Source of the DNA: Stenotrophomonas sp. 169
GTDB taxonomy: Bacteria; Pseudomonadota; Gammaproteobacteria; Xanthomonadales; Xanthomonadaceae
Direction: 5' to 3'
DNA length: 64,000 nucleotides
NCBI RefSeq assembly: GCF_014621775.1
Contig: NZ_CP061204.1
Location: 1,136,501 to 1,200,500, forward strand
Below, in pieces: positions 18,848-28,010 of this stretch. The stretch's first letter is position 1, and every line of letters begins with the position of its first letter. The notes below the pieces were generated by a model, which saw only the letters and a program-made list of their open reading frames with translations, was not told the DNA's origin and ran no database searches. Made by a program: the position numbers and the translations under genes.

Positions 18848-19156
18848 TCAGGCGGGGCGGTGCAGGGCATCCAGAATGTCCAATGCGTCGCGCAGGGATC
18901 CGGCATGGGCGACAAGCGGATGACCGGACTCGTCGGCATGCCGGTCCAGCACATCGCGCAGGATCTGCGTGGCGACCAATACCGACGCGCGCTCGTCCCC
19001 GCTGAAACCGGCCAGTCGCGGCGCGCGCTCCAGCTGGCGCATCCAGTCGTTCTGCGCACGGTGCTCCAGCTCGATCGTGCAGCGCCCGCTGCACTGGATG
19101 CCGTCCTTTTCAATCGGGGTGACAGTGAGGCGGTAGCGGGTGGAGGGGCTGGCCAT
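18848..19156 (-). CDS. DUF3861-like small protein
   Basis: From the ATG at 19154-19156 the protein has 102 residues. The layout RYRLTVTPIEKDG, then an EHRAQNDWMRQLER helix and LVATQILRDVLDRHADESGHPLVAHAGSLRDALDILDAL fits DUF3861, a small cytoplasmic family without assigned function. The family match is from memory of the overall pattern and is only moderately secure. Confidence 0.6.
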   Translation of the reverse strand: MASPSTRYRLTVTPIEKDGIQCSGRCTIELEHRAQNDWMRQLERAPRLAGFSGDERASVLVATQILRDVLDRHADESGHPLVAHAGSLRDALDILDALHRPA

Positions 19157-19368
19157 GGCGGGCATCCGTTGGGGGGTGCGACCACCATAGGGCTGTCAGG
19201 ACAGGGCGACGACCAAGCCGGCTGCACGCAGTGTTCCACCATCCCGCCAGCGGGCATCCGAGGAAGCGGTGCCAACCTTGCACGGCAAGGCCAACGAGGC
19301 GCGGCGCAGCGAAACGCGAGCCGGCGGCACACTGTGTTGCGCGGGGCCGCATCGCGGTCCACAACGAC

Positions 19369-19396
19369 GAACGGGACAGCCTGAGCCGTCCCGTTC
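19369..19396 (-). terminator. Hairpin downstream of the HU-like gene
   Basis: GAACGGGAC pairs with GTCCCGTTC nine bases deep around a short inner loop. It lies 27 bases past the stop of the leftward HU-like gene. The trailing minus-strand sequence has only a weak T-rich run, so termination efficiency is uncertain. Confidence 0.5.
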
Positions 19397-19423
19397 GCGG
19401 TGAAACCCGGTATGCCTACGCGA

Positions 19424-19822
19424 TCAGAGCGCGGCGTCCTTGAGCTTCTTCAGCGGACGCACCTTCAGCTTGGTGGTGGCCGGCTTGGCAGCAAACCACT
19501 GCTCTTCCTTGGTGAAAGGGTTGATGCCCTTGCGCTTCGGCTTGGCGGCGACGCTGACGGTGGAGATCTTCAGCAGGCCCGGCAGGGTGAAGCTGCCAGC
19601 GCCCTTCTTGTGGACCGACGAGGCGACGGCGCTTTCCAGCGAGGCCAGTACAGCGCGGACATCCTTGGCGACAACGCCGGAGGCTTCCACGATGTGTGCA
19701 ACCAGGCCCGACTTGGTCAGCACTTCCTTGATCGGCTTCGGCGCGGCCGGCTTGGCAGCTGCCTTGGTCGCGACTTTCTTTACTGCCTTCTTCGGGGCAG
19801 CCTTCTTAGCGGTCTTTGCCAT
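19424..19822 (-). CDS. HU-family DNA-binding protein with lysine/alanine-rich N-terminal tail
   Basis: This 132-residue protein joins an approximately 30-residue basic tail (AKTAKKAAPKKAVKKVATKA) to an HU/IHF fold: KEVLTKSGLVAHIVEASGVVAKDVRAVLASLE, then FTLPGLLKISTVSVAAKPKRKGINPFTKEE. The last segment is the DNA-embracing arm with the conserved NPFT turn. Tails of this kind resemble histone H1 and are found on HU variants in Xanthomonadaceae. It should bend and compact DNA in the nucleoid. It is a single gene with its own promoter candidate and 3-prime hairpin. Confidence 0.88.
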   Translation of the reverse strand: MAKTAKKAAPKKAVKKVATKAAAKPAAPKPIKEVLTKSGLVAHIVEASGVVAKDVRAVLASLESAVASSVHKKGAGSFTLPGLLKISTVSVAAKPKRKGINPFTKEEQWFAAKPATTKLKVRPLKKLKDAAL

Positions 19823-20169
19823 GGTTTCCTGTTCCGTAAACGGTTGGTTGTGTGGTCATGCCGACCCCGTCGGCAAACGCAATGTAGGGCAACTACAACG
19901 CGCCGCCAATAGGTTATACGCGGAAAAGCCTGCTTTTTTCGCGATCACTCGACCTTGGTCGGGGGGCGCTCAGCTGCACGCCGCATGCGTGGGACGGTGG
20001 AAGGTGTGGAATTTGCTCGGAAAAACCGCGCTGCGCGGAAATCCGGCAGGGCACGCAGCACGCGCACGCCGTTCGTCGGCGGACCTTCATCGTGGCGTTG
20101 CAGCAGCCGACGCTGCGCTAACGGCGCGGTGGGTAGGGTGGTCCCGAATCCAACCGAAGGAGTCATGCA
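19823..20169. other. Intergenic region between HU-like gene and osmC-like gene
   Basis: These 347 bases hold the promoter candidate for the leftward HU-like gene and the ribosome-binding site (GAAGGAG at about 20156-20162) of the rightward OsmC gene. Short open frames cross it on both strands but have no start/RBS support or protein-like composition. I see no RNA gene here. Confidence 0.5.
19881..19909 (-). promoter_or_regulatory. Candidate sigma-70 promoter of the HU-like gene
   Basis: Minus-strand TTGGCG (19904-19909) and TACATT (19881-19886) are 17 bases apart. Both hexamers are imperfect, so this is a candidate only. Confidence 0.4.
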
Positions 20170-20604
20170 ATGGGCATTTCGCGCCACGCTACCGCGCACT
20201 GGGAAGGTGACCTGAAGACAGGCAAGGGACAATTGAGCACGCCGCAGAGTGGCTTGATGGACAAAACCCGTTATGCCTTCAGCAGCCGCTTCGGTGATGA
20301 GAAGGGCACCAACCCGGAAGAATTGATCGCTGCCGCACATGCAGGCTGCTTCACCATGGCCCTGTCGGCCAAACTGACCGAAGCGGGCTTTCCGCCGACT
20401 TCGCTCGATACCGAAGCCAAAGTCGACCTGTCGATGGAAGGCGGGCCGCAGCTTTCCCAGATCACCTTGAAGGTCGAAGCCAAGGTGCCGGGGATCGAAG
20501 CGGAGAAGTTCCGTGCGATCGCCGAAGATGCCAAGCAGAACTGCCCGGTGTCGAAAGCACTGAGCGCCGTACCGGTGACGTTGGATGCCAAGCTGCTCGA
20601 CTGA
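20170..20604 (+). CDS. OsmC/Ohr family peroxiredoxin-like protein
   Basis: The 144-residue protein has the paired redox cysteines C60 (AHAGCFTMAL) and C125 (AKQNCPVSKAL) at the spacing of OsmC. Conserved TNPEELIAAAHAGC and the long beta-strand segment QITLKVEAKVPGIEAEKF are also present. OsmC proteins reduce organic hydroperoxides in the cytoplasm. A good RBS (GAAGGAG) precedes the ATG. A group of three SMAG palindromes follows the stop. Confidence 0.93.
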   Translation: MGISRHATAHWEGDLKTGKGQLSTPQSGLMDKTRYAFSSRFGDEKGTNPEELIAAAHAGCFTMALSAKLTEAGFPPTSLDTEAKVDLSMEGGPQLSQITLKVEAKVPGIEAEKFRAIAEDAKQNCPVSKALSAVPVTLDAKLLD

Positions 20605-20615
20605 CTGATCAACGG

Positions 20616-20712
20616 GAGTGACGGCCGCTGGCCGTCAGCAGGCAACCGGTAGTGACGGCCGCTGGCCGTCAGCAGGACAACGTACATCGTGACGGCCAGC
20701 GGCCGTCACTAC
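20616..20712. repeat. Cluster of three SMAG-type palindromes
   Basis: Two forward copies (about 20616-20639 and 20649-20674) with the stem GACGGCC/GGCCGTC are followed by one inverted copy ending CTAC (20689-20712). The group sits between the convergent OsmC and PhzF genes. Confidence 0.85.
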
Positions 20713-20733
20713 CTACGCCTCTCAGCATGTCGC

Positions 20734-21609
20734 CTACCAGTCGATGGTGCCGCGGATCACCGTCAGGATCTGGCCACCGGACCAGACCTCGCCCGCATCA
20801 TCCACGGCCAGGTGCAGGCGCGCATCGTGACCCACTTCGCGACCCTGGCTGGCCGTGTACTCGCGTCGCCCGCGCGGCATGGCGTCGCGCTCATCCAGCC
20901 ACGCTGCCAACACGGCATTCGCCGCGCCCGACGCGGCATCTTCGAAGCGCCTTCCGTTCCCGACGAACGCCCGCACCGCGACATCCCACGGCTGGCCGGA
21001 AGACCGGGCGTAGGCAAACACGCCCATGCTTCCGGTGTCCTCCGCCAGCGCCGCCACGGCGTCCCAGTCCGGCGTCAGGGCGCGCAACGCAGATTCGTCG
21101 GCCACCTCGACGACCCACCAACTGCGGCCGCCCTGCATGCGCGCCGGCGGCAGAGTACCCAGCGGCCAGCCCGCGATGGCAGCGGCCAGGCGCGGATCGG
21201 AGGCGTCCACGACCTCAGCGACTGAAGCACGTGGCGTGCGGATGGCGATACGGCGTTCTTGTCCTTCCCCCTCGACGCGCAGCGGCAACCGGCCGGCGAT
21301 GCCGTCCTGCACCAGCAGGCCCTCCCGCGGCGACGCCAGCCCGGCTTCGATCACCGCATGCGCGGTTCCGATGCTGGGATGGCCCGCGAAGGGCACCTCT
21401 TTCTGCGGGCTGAACATGCGCAGCCGGTAGCTGCTGGCCGCATCGACGGCGGGCAGCACGAAGGTGGTTTCCGGCAACCGGGTCCAGCGGGCGATGGCCT
21501 GCATGGCCGCGTCATCCAGGCCCTCGGCATCGAGGACCACGGCCAGCGGATTTCCCGTTCCGGCACCGGTGGAGAAGACATCCAGCTGCAGGAATCGGCG
21601 GGTGGTCAT
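20734..21609 (-). CDS. PhzF-family isomerase/epimerase, paralogue A
   Basis: The ATG at 21607-21609 gives 291 residues (a TTG two codons earlier is possible). Family signatures are LQLDVFSTGAGTGNPLAVV at the N-terminus, the catalytic glutamate E47 (LPETTFV), KEVPFAGHPSIGTAHA and DAASGAANAVLAAWL. PhzF-fold enzymes isomerise or epimerise small acids. Only PhzF itself has a known role in phenazine synthesis, and no phz genes occur here, so the substrate is unknown. It follows a second PhzF-like gene after a short gap, so the two form an operon. Confidence 0.9.
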   Translation of the reverse strand: MTTRRFLQLDVFSTGAGTGNPLAVVLDAEGLDDAAMQAIARWTRLPETTFVLPAVDAASSYRLRMFSPQKEVPFAGHPSIGTAHAVIEAGLASPREGLLVQDGIAGRLPLRVEGEGQERRIAIRTPRASVAEVVDASDPRLAAAIAGWPLGTLPPARMQGGRSWWVVEVADESALRALTPDWDAVAALAEDTGSMGVFAYARSSGQPWDVAVRAFVGNGRRFEDAASGAANAVLAAWLDERDAMPRGRREYTASQGREVGHDARLHLAVDDAGEVWSGGQILTVIRGTIDW

Positions 21610-21639
21610 CGGCAACGCTCCATGGGTTGGCCGCGCAGC

Positions 21640-22512
21640 TTACCAGTGCACCGTGCCGTCGATGATCCGCTGCACGTGGCCCCCGATCCAGGCGACACCG
21701 GTGCTGTCGACATGCAGGTGGACACGACCGTCGCGGCCGACCTCGCGGCCCTGGCTGGCGATGTAACGCCCGTCCTGGCCGGGTAGCTGGCCGCGCTGGG
21801 CGAGCACGCTGGCGATCAAGGCGTTGGCACTGCCGGTGACCGGATCTTCGGGCACGTTCACCGCATCGCCCGGGCAGAAGGCACGCACTACCAGGTCGTG
21901 GCCGTCGCACGCTTCAGGCGCGAACACGGCCACGCCCGTCGCGGCGGTTTCGTTGGTCCAGTCACGCAGCGCCGCCATGTCCGGTCGCAGAGCGCGGACG
22001 CTGGCCGCATCGCGCGCTTCCAGCAGCCACCAACGCGGTCCGTTGTCCCACAGTTCCGGCTGAGCATCAGGCCCGGCCACTGCCTGCAGCGTCTGCGGAA
22101 GCGTTCCCGCCTCGACGGAACATGCGCGGGCCGGCGGGCTGGAGAGGTGGATCACCGGCGCTTCGGACGTACCGGTCACGCGCACCGGCAGCAGGCCGGC
22201 GGCACATTGCTGCAGCAGATGTCCCTCGCGGGCGCTCGCCAAGCCGCTGGTCACCGCGGCCCATGCCGCGCCCACGCTGGGGTGGCCGGCAAACGGCAGC
22301 TCACTGCCAGGCGTGAAGATGCGGATGTGGTAGTCCGCCCCCGGTACGGTCGGCGTTACGAAGAAGACCGTCTCGGACAGGTTCAGCCAAGCGGCCAGTG
22401 CCTGCATGGCGTCGGTGGTCAGCCGGTCGGCGTCGAACACCACGCCGAGCGGGTTGCCCGTGCCGGGCTGCGGGGCGAAGACATCGAGCTGGAGGTAGCG
22501 GTGAGCGGTCAT
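21640..22512 (-). CDS. PhzF-family isomerase/epimerase, paralogue B
   Basis: From the ATG at 22510-22512 the protein has 290 residues. The same signatures as its downstream neighbour are present: LQLDVFAPQPGTGNPLGVV, E47 in LSETVFF, SELPFAGHPSVGAAWA, and EDPVTGSANALIASVL. The two proteins differ at many positions, so this is an old tandem duplication rather than a recent one. It is divergent from the aspartokinase-diaminopimelate decarboxylase gene, 75 bases away. Substrate unknown. Confidence 0.9.
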   Translation of the reverse strand: MTAHRYLQLDVFAPQPGTGNPLGVVFDADRLTTDAMQALAAWLNLSETVFFVTPTVPGADYHIRIFTPGSELPFAGHPSVGAAWAAVTSGLASAREGHLLQQCAAGLLPVRVTGTSEAPVIHLSSPPARACSVEAGTLPQTLQAVAGPDAQPELWDNGPRWWLLEARDAASVRALRPDMAALRDWTNETAATGVAVFAPEACDGHDLVVRAFCPGDAVNVPEDPVTGSANALIASVLAQRGQLPGQDGRYIASQGREVGRDGRVHLHVDSTGVAWIGGHVQRIIDGTVHW

Positions 22513-22587
22513 CGGCGGTCTCTTGGGCTTAGAATCGGGGGTTCCGCTCCCTGCGAGCGGACTCCCCACCTAGACCAGAATACTTCC

Positions 22588-25182
22588 ATGCCTGTTTCTT
22601 CTCCTGTCGATCGCTGGATCGTCCTCAAGTTCGGCGGCACCTCGGTGTCGCGTCGCCATCGCTGGGACACGATCGGGAAACTGGCGAAGAAACGCGCGGA
22701 AGAAACCGGCGCGCGCGTCCTGGTGGTGGTCTCGGCGCTGTCCGGGGTCACCAACGAACTGACCGCCATTGCCGATGGCGCGGCCGACAGCCGTGACCGC
22801 GTGGCGGCGCTGGTCGAACGCCACCAGGCCTTCCTGGACGAACTGGGCCTGGAACGTGCCGTGCTGGCGGAACGCCTCAGTGCCCTGCAGGCACTGCTGG
22901 ACGATGCCCGTGCCGGCGAGCGGACCCTGGACTGGCAGGCCGAGGTGCTGGGGCAGGGCGAGTTGCTCTCCTCCAGCATCGGTGCCGCCTACCTGCGCCA
23001 GAACGGCCTGGACATGGGCTGGATGGACGCCCGCGAGTGGCTGGATGCACTGCCGCCACAGCCCAACCAGAGCACGTGGTCGCAGCGGCTTTCGGTCAAC
23101 TGCGAGTGGAAGTCCAATGCGGACTGGGCGCAGCGCTTCCGCGCGCAGCCGACGCGCCTGCTGATCACCCAAGGCTTCATCTCGCGGCATGCCGACGGCG
23201 GTACCGCGATCCTGGGGCGCGGTGGATCGGATACCTCGGCCGCTTACTTCGGCGCATTGCTGGGCGCCAGCCGGGTGGAGATCTGGACCGACGTGCCGGG
23301 CATGTTCAGCGCCAACCCGAAGGATGTGCCGGATGCGCGTCTGCTGACGCGTCTGGACTATTACGAAGCGCAAGAAATCGCGACCACTGGCGCCAAGGTG
23401 CTGCACCCGCGCTCGATCAAGCCGTGCCGCGACGCCGGCGTGCCCATGGCGATCCTGGACACCGAACGCCCCGAGCTGCCGGGTACCAGCATCGACGGTG
23501 ATGCCGCACCGGTGCCGGGCGTCAAGGCGATCAGCCGCCGCAACGGCATCGTGCTGGTGTCGATGGAAGGCATCGGCATGTGGCAGCAGGTCGGCTTCCT
23601 GGCGGATGTGTTCGGGCTGTTCAAGAAGCATGGGCTGTCCGTTGACCTGATCGGGTCGGCGGAAACCAACGTCACCGTCTCGCTGGACCCGTCCGAGAAC
23701 CTGGTCAACACCGATGTGCTGTCGGCGCTGTCGGCGGACCTGTCGCAGATCTGCAAGGTCAAGATCATCGTGCCGTGCGCGGCGATCACGCTGGTGGGCC
23801 GCGGCATGCGTTCGTTGCTGCACAAGCTGTCCGACGTCTGGGCGACGTTCGGGCGCGAGCGTGTACACATGATTTCGCAGTCGTCCAACGACCTCAACCT
23901 GACCTTCGTGATCGATGAGACCGACGCGGACGGGTTGCTGCCGATCCTGCATGCCGAACTGATCGACAGCGGCGCCATGCCGGTGGAAGAAACCGCCGTG
24001 TTCGGACCGCGCTGGCGTGAGATCGCCGGCACCGTGCGCCCGCGTGGCACGCCGTGGTGGCGCGGGCATCGCGCCCAGTTGCTGCAGCTGGCCGAGGCCG
24101 GCACCCCGCGCTACGTTTACCACCTGCCCACCGTGCGTGCCCGCGCCCGCGCGCTGGCAGCGATCACCCCGATCGACCAGCGTTACTACGCGATCAAGGC
24201 CAACAGCCATCCGTCGATCCTGCGGACACTGGAAGCCGAAGGCTTCGGCCTGGAGTGCGTGTCGCAGGGCGAACTTAAGCACGTCTTCAACGTCCTGCCG
24301 GACCTGTCGCCCAAGCGCGTGCTGTTTACCCCCAGTTTCTGCCCGCGCAGCGAGTACGAAGCCGGTTTCGCCCTCGGCGTCACCGTGACCGTGGACAACG
24401 TGGAGGCCCTGCAGCGCTGGCCGGACCTGTTCCGCAACCGCGAACTGTGGCTGCGCGTCGACCTGGGCCGTGGCGAAGGCCACCATGCCAAGGTGCGTAC
24501 TGGCGGCAAGGAATCGAAGTTCGGCCTGCCGATGTCGCGCGTGGATGAGTTCGTCCGTGTAGCGACGGAACTGGGCACCAGCGTGGTAGGCCTGCATGCG
24601 CACCTGGGCAGTGGCGTGGAGACGGCCCAGCACTGGCGCCTGATGTGCGACGAGCTGGCTGGCTTTGCACGCCGCATCGGCACGGTGCAGACCATCGACA
24701 TCGGTGGCGGCATGCCGATTCCGTACAGCGAAGAGGACGAGCCCTTCGACCTGGAGGCGTGGGCCGCCGGCCTGGCCGAGGTCAAGGCCGTGCATCCCGC
24801 ATTCCGGCTGGCGATCGAGCCGGGCCGTTACCTGGTGGCCGAATCGGGCGTGTTGCTGACCCGCACCACGCAGGTGGTGGAGAAGGACGGCGTGCGCCGG
24901 GTCGGACTCGATGCGGGCATGAACACCCTGATCCGCCCTGCGCTGTACGACGCGTGGCATGACATCGAAAACCTGAGCCGCCAGGGCGGCTACGCCGAGG
25001 CGGTGTTCGATGTCGTGGGACCGATCTGCGAGTCCAGCGATGTTTTTGGCAAGCGCCGCAAGCTGCCCGCGTCCACCGCGCCGGATGACGTGATGCTGGT
25101 GGCCGACACCGGCGCCTACGGGTACGTCATGGCCAGTACCTACAACCAGCGGGAGCTGCCGCACGAGGACGTACTGGAATGA
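22588..25182 (+). CDS. lysA: Bifunctional aspartokinase / diaminopimelate decarboxylase
   Basis: Starting at the ATG at 22588, the 864-residue fusion has an aspartokinase half (KFGGTS at residues 14-19, GRGGSDTSAAYFGALLGASRVEIWTDVPGMFSANP) followed by paired ACT domains (about 310-465). The second half is a fold-type III PLP decarboxylase with the PLP lysine K537 (YYAIKANSHPS), HAHLGSGVE, the glycine-rich IDIGGGMPIPY and the catalytic C814 (GPICESSDVFGK). It thus catalyses the first and last steps of lysine synthesis in one cytoplasmic polypeptide. This fusion is established in Xanthomonadaceae. The open frame extends 690 bases upstream, but that stretch is antisense to phzF. Confidence 0.95.
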   Translation: MPVSSPVDRWIVLKFGGTSVSRRHRWDTIGKLAKKRAEETGARVLVVVSALSGVTNELTAIADGAADSRDRVAALVERHQAFLDELGLERAVLAERLSALQALLDDARAGERTLDWQAEVLGQGELLSSSIGAAYLRQNGLDMGWMDAREWLDALPPQPNQSTWSQRLSVNCEWKSNADWAQRFRAQPTRLLITQGFISRHADGGTAILGRGGSDTSAAYFGALLGASRVEIWTDVPGMFSANPKDVPDARLLTRLDYYEAQEIATTGAKVLHPRSIKPCRDAGVPMAILDTERPELPGTSIDGDAAPVPGVKAISRRNGIVLVSMEGIGMWQQVGFLADVFGLFKKHGLSVDLIGSAETNVTVSLDPSENLVNTDVLSALSADLSQICKVKIIVPCAAITLVGRGMRSLLHKLSDVWATFGRERVHMISQSSNDLNLTFVIDETDADGLLPILHAELIDSGAMPVEETAVFGPRWREIAGTVRPRGTPWWRGHRAQLLQLAEAGTPRYVYHLPTVRARARALAAITPIDQRYYAIKANSHPSILRTLEAEGFGLECVSQGELKHVFNVLPDLSPKRVLFTPSFCPRSEYEAGFALGVTVTVDNVEALQRWPDLFRNRELWLRVDLGRGEGHHAKVRTGGKESKFGLPMSRVDEFVRVATELGTSVVGLHAHLGSGVETAQHWRLMCDELAGFARRIGTVQTIDIGGGMPIPYSEEDEPFDLEAWAAGLAEVKAVHPAFRLAIEPGRYLVAESGVLLTRTTQVVEKDGVRRVGLDAGMNTLIRPALYDAWHDIENLSRQGGYAEAVFDVVGPICESSDVFGKRRKLPASTAPDDVMLVADTGAYGYVMASTYNQRELPHEDVLE

Positions 25183-25249
25183 ATCGTGCGCGACTGCTTG
25201 CCGACACCGTCCGCGCGTCTGCGCGTCACGTGCCCCACCCGGATAAAAA

Positions 25250-26602
25250 ATGACTGCTTTCGATAAACACCAGGTTGCCTGCTTCCGTTTCGTGCGCTGC
25301 GATTTCGCCGTCGATACCGGCGTGGCCCGCCTGGTCTATGCCTTCGACCAAGGGCCGGAGATGGTGGAGACCATCACCGTGCCTGGCGCGCCCTTCGTGC
25401 TGGAGCCCGAGCGTGCCGCGGCGGTACAACGCGCGCTGCAGTTGCTGCACCTGATCGCCGGCGTCAGCTACTACAAGGCGGCGGTGCCGGATACCGTGAC
25501 CATCGACGGTTACCGCATCGACGCCGCCACGGCGGCGCTGGTGGAGACCGTCTACCTGAACGGGTTGGGTGAGTTCGCCTACCGCAACGGACTGGATCTG
25601 CGGGGGCGCTTCCGCCTGCCCGTGCAGGGTGAACAGGTCGCCGCCCCGACGCTGGGGCTGCGTTCCCATGCGCTAGTCGCCATTGGTGGAGGCAAGGATT
25701 CGCTGGTCAGCATCGAAGCGCTGCGCCGTGCCGGCATCGAAGAAACGGTGACCTGGATTGGGGGCTCGCAGCTGATCCGCGCCTGCGCAGAGCGCACGGG
25801 TCTGCCGACCTTGAACCTGGGCCGCGCACTGGCACCTGAGCTGTTTGAACTCAATCGCCAGGGCGCGTGGAACGGGCATATTCCCGTCACTGCGGTGAAC
25901 TCGGCGATCATGGTGCTGGCGGCCCTGTTGCAGGGCGCCGACCAGGTGGTGTTCTCCAACGAGCGGTCGGCCAGCTATGGCAGCCAGATTCCGGGCACTG
26001 GCGAGGTCAACCACCAGTGGTCGAAGGGCTGGGCGTTCGAGCAGGCGTTTGGCAACCACGTGCAGCGCTACGTGGCCGCCGACCTGCAGTACTACTCGCT
26101 GCTGCGTCCGATGTCCGAGCTGGCGGTCGCACGGCAGTTCACCAAGACCGATTTCTACGACGCGCATTTCTCCAGCTGCAACCGCAACTTCCACATACTC
26201 GGCGAGCGGCCGGTGAACCGCTGGTGCGGGGTCTGCCCGAAATGCCACTTCGTCTTCCTGGCGCTTGCACCGTTCATGTCGAAGGCGCGTCTGGTGCGCA
26301 TCTTCGGGCGCAATCTGCTGGACGATCTCGACCAGGCGGGCGGTTTCGACGCGCTGCTGGAGTTCCAGGACCACAAACCCTTCGAGTGCGTGGGCGAGGG
26401 CACCGAATCGCGCGCCGCCATGGCGACGCTGGCGACCCGCGCGGACTGGAAGGAAGATGCGCTGGTGAAGCGCTTCTGTAACGAGATCCTGCCGCAACTG
26501 GATGCCAGCGAGCTGGCGCTGGAGCCGCTGTTGGAGCTGCAGGGCGAGCACCGTATTCCCGCGGCACTGTGGGAGCACGTGCGTGCAGATTTCACAGCTT
26601 GA
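25250..26602 (+). CDS. murL: UDP-MurNAc-L-Ala-L-Glu epimerase MurL
   Basis: The 450-residue protein has an ATP-pyrophosphatase-like loop GGGKDS (residues 146-151), [15 protein letters not shown], and a CGVCPKC cluster (C326, C329, C332). This architecture and its overlap with a MurD-like ligase match MurL from Xanthomonas oryzae. MurL epimerises the terminal L-Glu of UDP-MurNAc-L-Ala-L-Glu to D-Glu in an ATP-dependent reaction, replacing glutamate racemase in the wall pathway. The ATG has only a weak A-rich leader. The last 20 bases overlap murD2. Confidence 0.92.
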   Translation: MTAFDKHQVACFRFVRCDFAVDTGVARLVYAFDQGPEMVETITVPGAPFVLEPERAAAVQRALQLLHLIAGVSYYKAAVPDTVTIDGYRIDAATAALVETVYLNGLGEFAYRNGLDLRGRFRLPVQGEQVAAPTLGLRSHALVAIGGGKDSLVSIEALRRAGIEETVTWIGGSQLIRACAERTGLPTLNLGRALAPELFELNRQGAWNGHIPVTAVNSAIMVLAALLQGADQVVFSNERSASYGSQIPGTGEVNHQWSKGWAFEQAFGNHVQRYVAADLQYYSLLRPMSELAVARQFTKTDFYDAHFSSCNRNFHILGERPVNRWCGVCPKCHFVFLALAPFMSKARLVRIFGRNLLDDLDQAGGFDALLEFQDHKPFECVGEGTESRAAMATLATRADWKEDALVKRFCNEILPQLDASELALEPLLELQGEHRIPAALWEHVRADFTA

Positions 26603-27989
26603 GGGCAAACGGGTCGCGTTGTGGGGATGGGGGCGCGAGGGGCGCGCGGCGTTCGCCGTCCTGCGCGCACGGCTGCCGGCGCTGCCCCTGACCCTGTTCT
26701 GCCCTGAAAGCGAGATCGACGCAGCACGTGCCGAAGCCCGCGATGCGTTGGACGTGCGTGGCGAGCCGACCGCCAGCGCAATGGCCCACTTCGAGGTGGT
26801 GATCAAGTCGCCGGGCATCAGCCCGTACCTGCCGGTGGCGCAGGCCGCAGCCGCGCAGGGCACGCAGTTCATCGGCGGCACGGCCTTGTGGTTTGCCGAA
26901 CACGCGGCGGCCGACGGCACGGTGCACAACACGATCTGTGTGACCGGCACCAAGGGCAAGAGCACCACCACATCCCTGCTGGCGCACCTGCTGCGTGCAG
27001 CGGGTCATCGCACCGGGCTGGTGGGCAACATCGGCCTGCCCCTGCTGGAAGTGCTGGAGCCGCATCCCGCGCCGGACTATTGGGCGGTTGAGCTGTCCAG
27101 CTACCAGACGGGCGAGGTGGCGCGCAGTGGCGCACACCCGCAGGTCGCGGTGGTGCTGAACCTGTTCCCGGAGCATCTGGACTGGCACGGCAGTGAACAG
27201 CGCTACATCGACGACAAGTTGAAGCTGGTGACGGAGGGCGCACCCCGCATTGCCGTGCTCAACGCAGCCGATCCGCATCTTGCGGCATTGTCTCTGCCGG
27301 GCAGCCAGGTGGTCTGGTTCAACCAGCCAGCGGGCTGGCACATGCGCGGCGACGTCGTCCATCGCGGGCCGCAGGCGGTATTCGATACCGCGCGTACTCC
27401 GCTGCCGGGACGCCACAACCGCGGCAACCTGTGCGCGGTGCTGGCTGCGCTGGAAGCACTCGGTCTGGATGCCGTGGCGCTGGCCCCCGCGGTGGAGACG
27501 TTCCAGCCGCTGCCGAACCGACTGCAGCGGATCGGCGCCCGCGACGGCGTCGTCTACATCAACGATTCGATCAGCACCACGCCGCACGCCAGCCTGGCGG
27601 CGCTCGAGTGTTTCGCCGGGCAGCGCATTGCCCTGCTGGTGGGAGGGCATGACCGCGGACTGGACTGGCGTGATTTCGTGCACCACATGGCGGAAGACCA
27701 GCCGCCGCTGGCGGTCGTCACGATGGGCAGCAATGGCCCGCGCATCAATGCACTGCTGCAGCCCCTGTCCGAGGCAGGGCGATTCGGCCTGCACGCCGCG
27801 CAGGATCTGGCGGACGCAATGGAGCAGGCGCGCAACGCGCTGGGCAGCGAGGGCGGTGTCGTGCTGCTGTCGCCAGGTGCCCCCAGCTTCGGCGCCTACC
27901 GCGACTATGTCGCCCGCGGCCGCCACTTCGCGGAGTTGGCCGGCTTCGATCCCGACCTGATCAGCGCCATCCCCGGCATCGGCCTGTAA
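26583..27989 (+). CDS. murD2: UDP-MurNAc-L-alanine--L-glutamate ligase MurD2
   Basis: The start is GTG at 26583 ([20 protein letters not shown]), inside the end of murL; 468 residues. Mur-ligase features are the N-terminal nucleotide-sugar motif GWGREG, P-loop GTKGKST (122-128), [24 protein letters not shown] and [16 protein letters not shown]. Pairing with MurL identifies it as MurD2, which adds L-Glu (instead of D-Glu) to UDP-MurNAc-L-Ala in the cytoplasm. A large SMAG array lies directly 3-prime. Confidence 0.93.
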   Translation: MQISQLEGKRVALWGWGREGRAAFAVLRARLPALPLTLFCPESEIDAARAEARDALDVRGEPTASAMAHFEVVIKSPGISPYLPVAQAAAAQGTQFIGGTALWFAEHAAADGTVHNTICVTGTKGKSTTTSLLAHLLRAAGHRTGLVGNIGLPLLEVLEPHPAPDYWAVELSSYQTGEVARSGAHPQVAVVLNLFPEHLDWHGSEQRYIDDKLKLVTEGAPRIAVLNAADPHLAALSLPGSQVVWFNQPAGWHMRGDVVHRGPQAVFDTARTPLPGRHNRGNLCAVLAALEALGLDAVALAPAVETFQPLPNRLQRIGARDGVVYINDSISTTPHASLAALECFAGQRIALLVGGHDRGLDWRDFVHHMAEDQPPLAVVTMGSNGPRINALLQPLSEAGRFGLHAAQDLADAMEQARNALGSEGGVVLLSPGAPSFGAYRDYVARGRHFAELAGFDPDLISAIPGIGL

Positions 27990-28010
27990 GAAGGGGCGCG
28001 GTGGCGGGAT

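Noticed and set aside
19945..20340. 131-codon minus-strand frame upstream of and overlapping the OsmC gene
   Set aside because: Overlaps a well-supported OsmC gene on the other strand and shows no domain, RBS or signal.
21898..22587. N-terminal extension of the aspartokinase-decarboxylase fusion
   Set aside because: It is antisense to the second phzF gene and lacks protein-like character; the KFGGTS motif sits near residue 14 of the shorter form, as expected.
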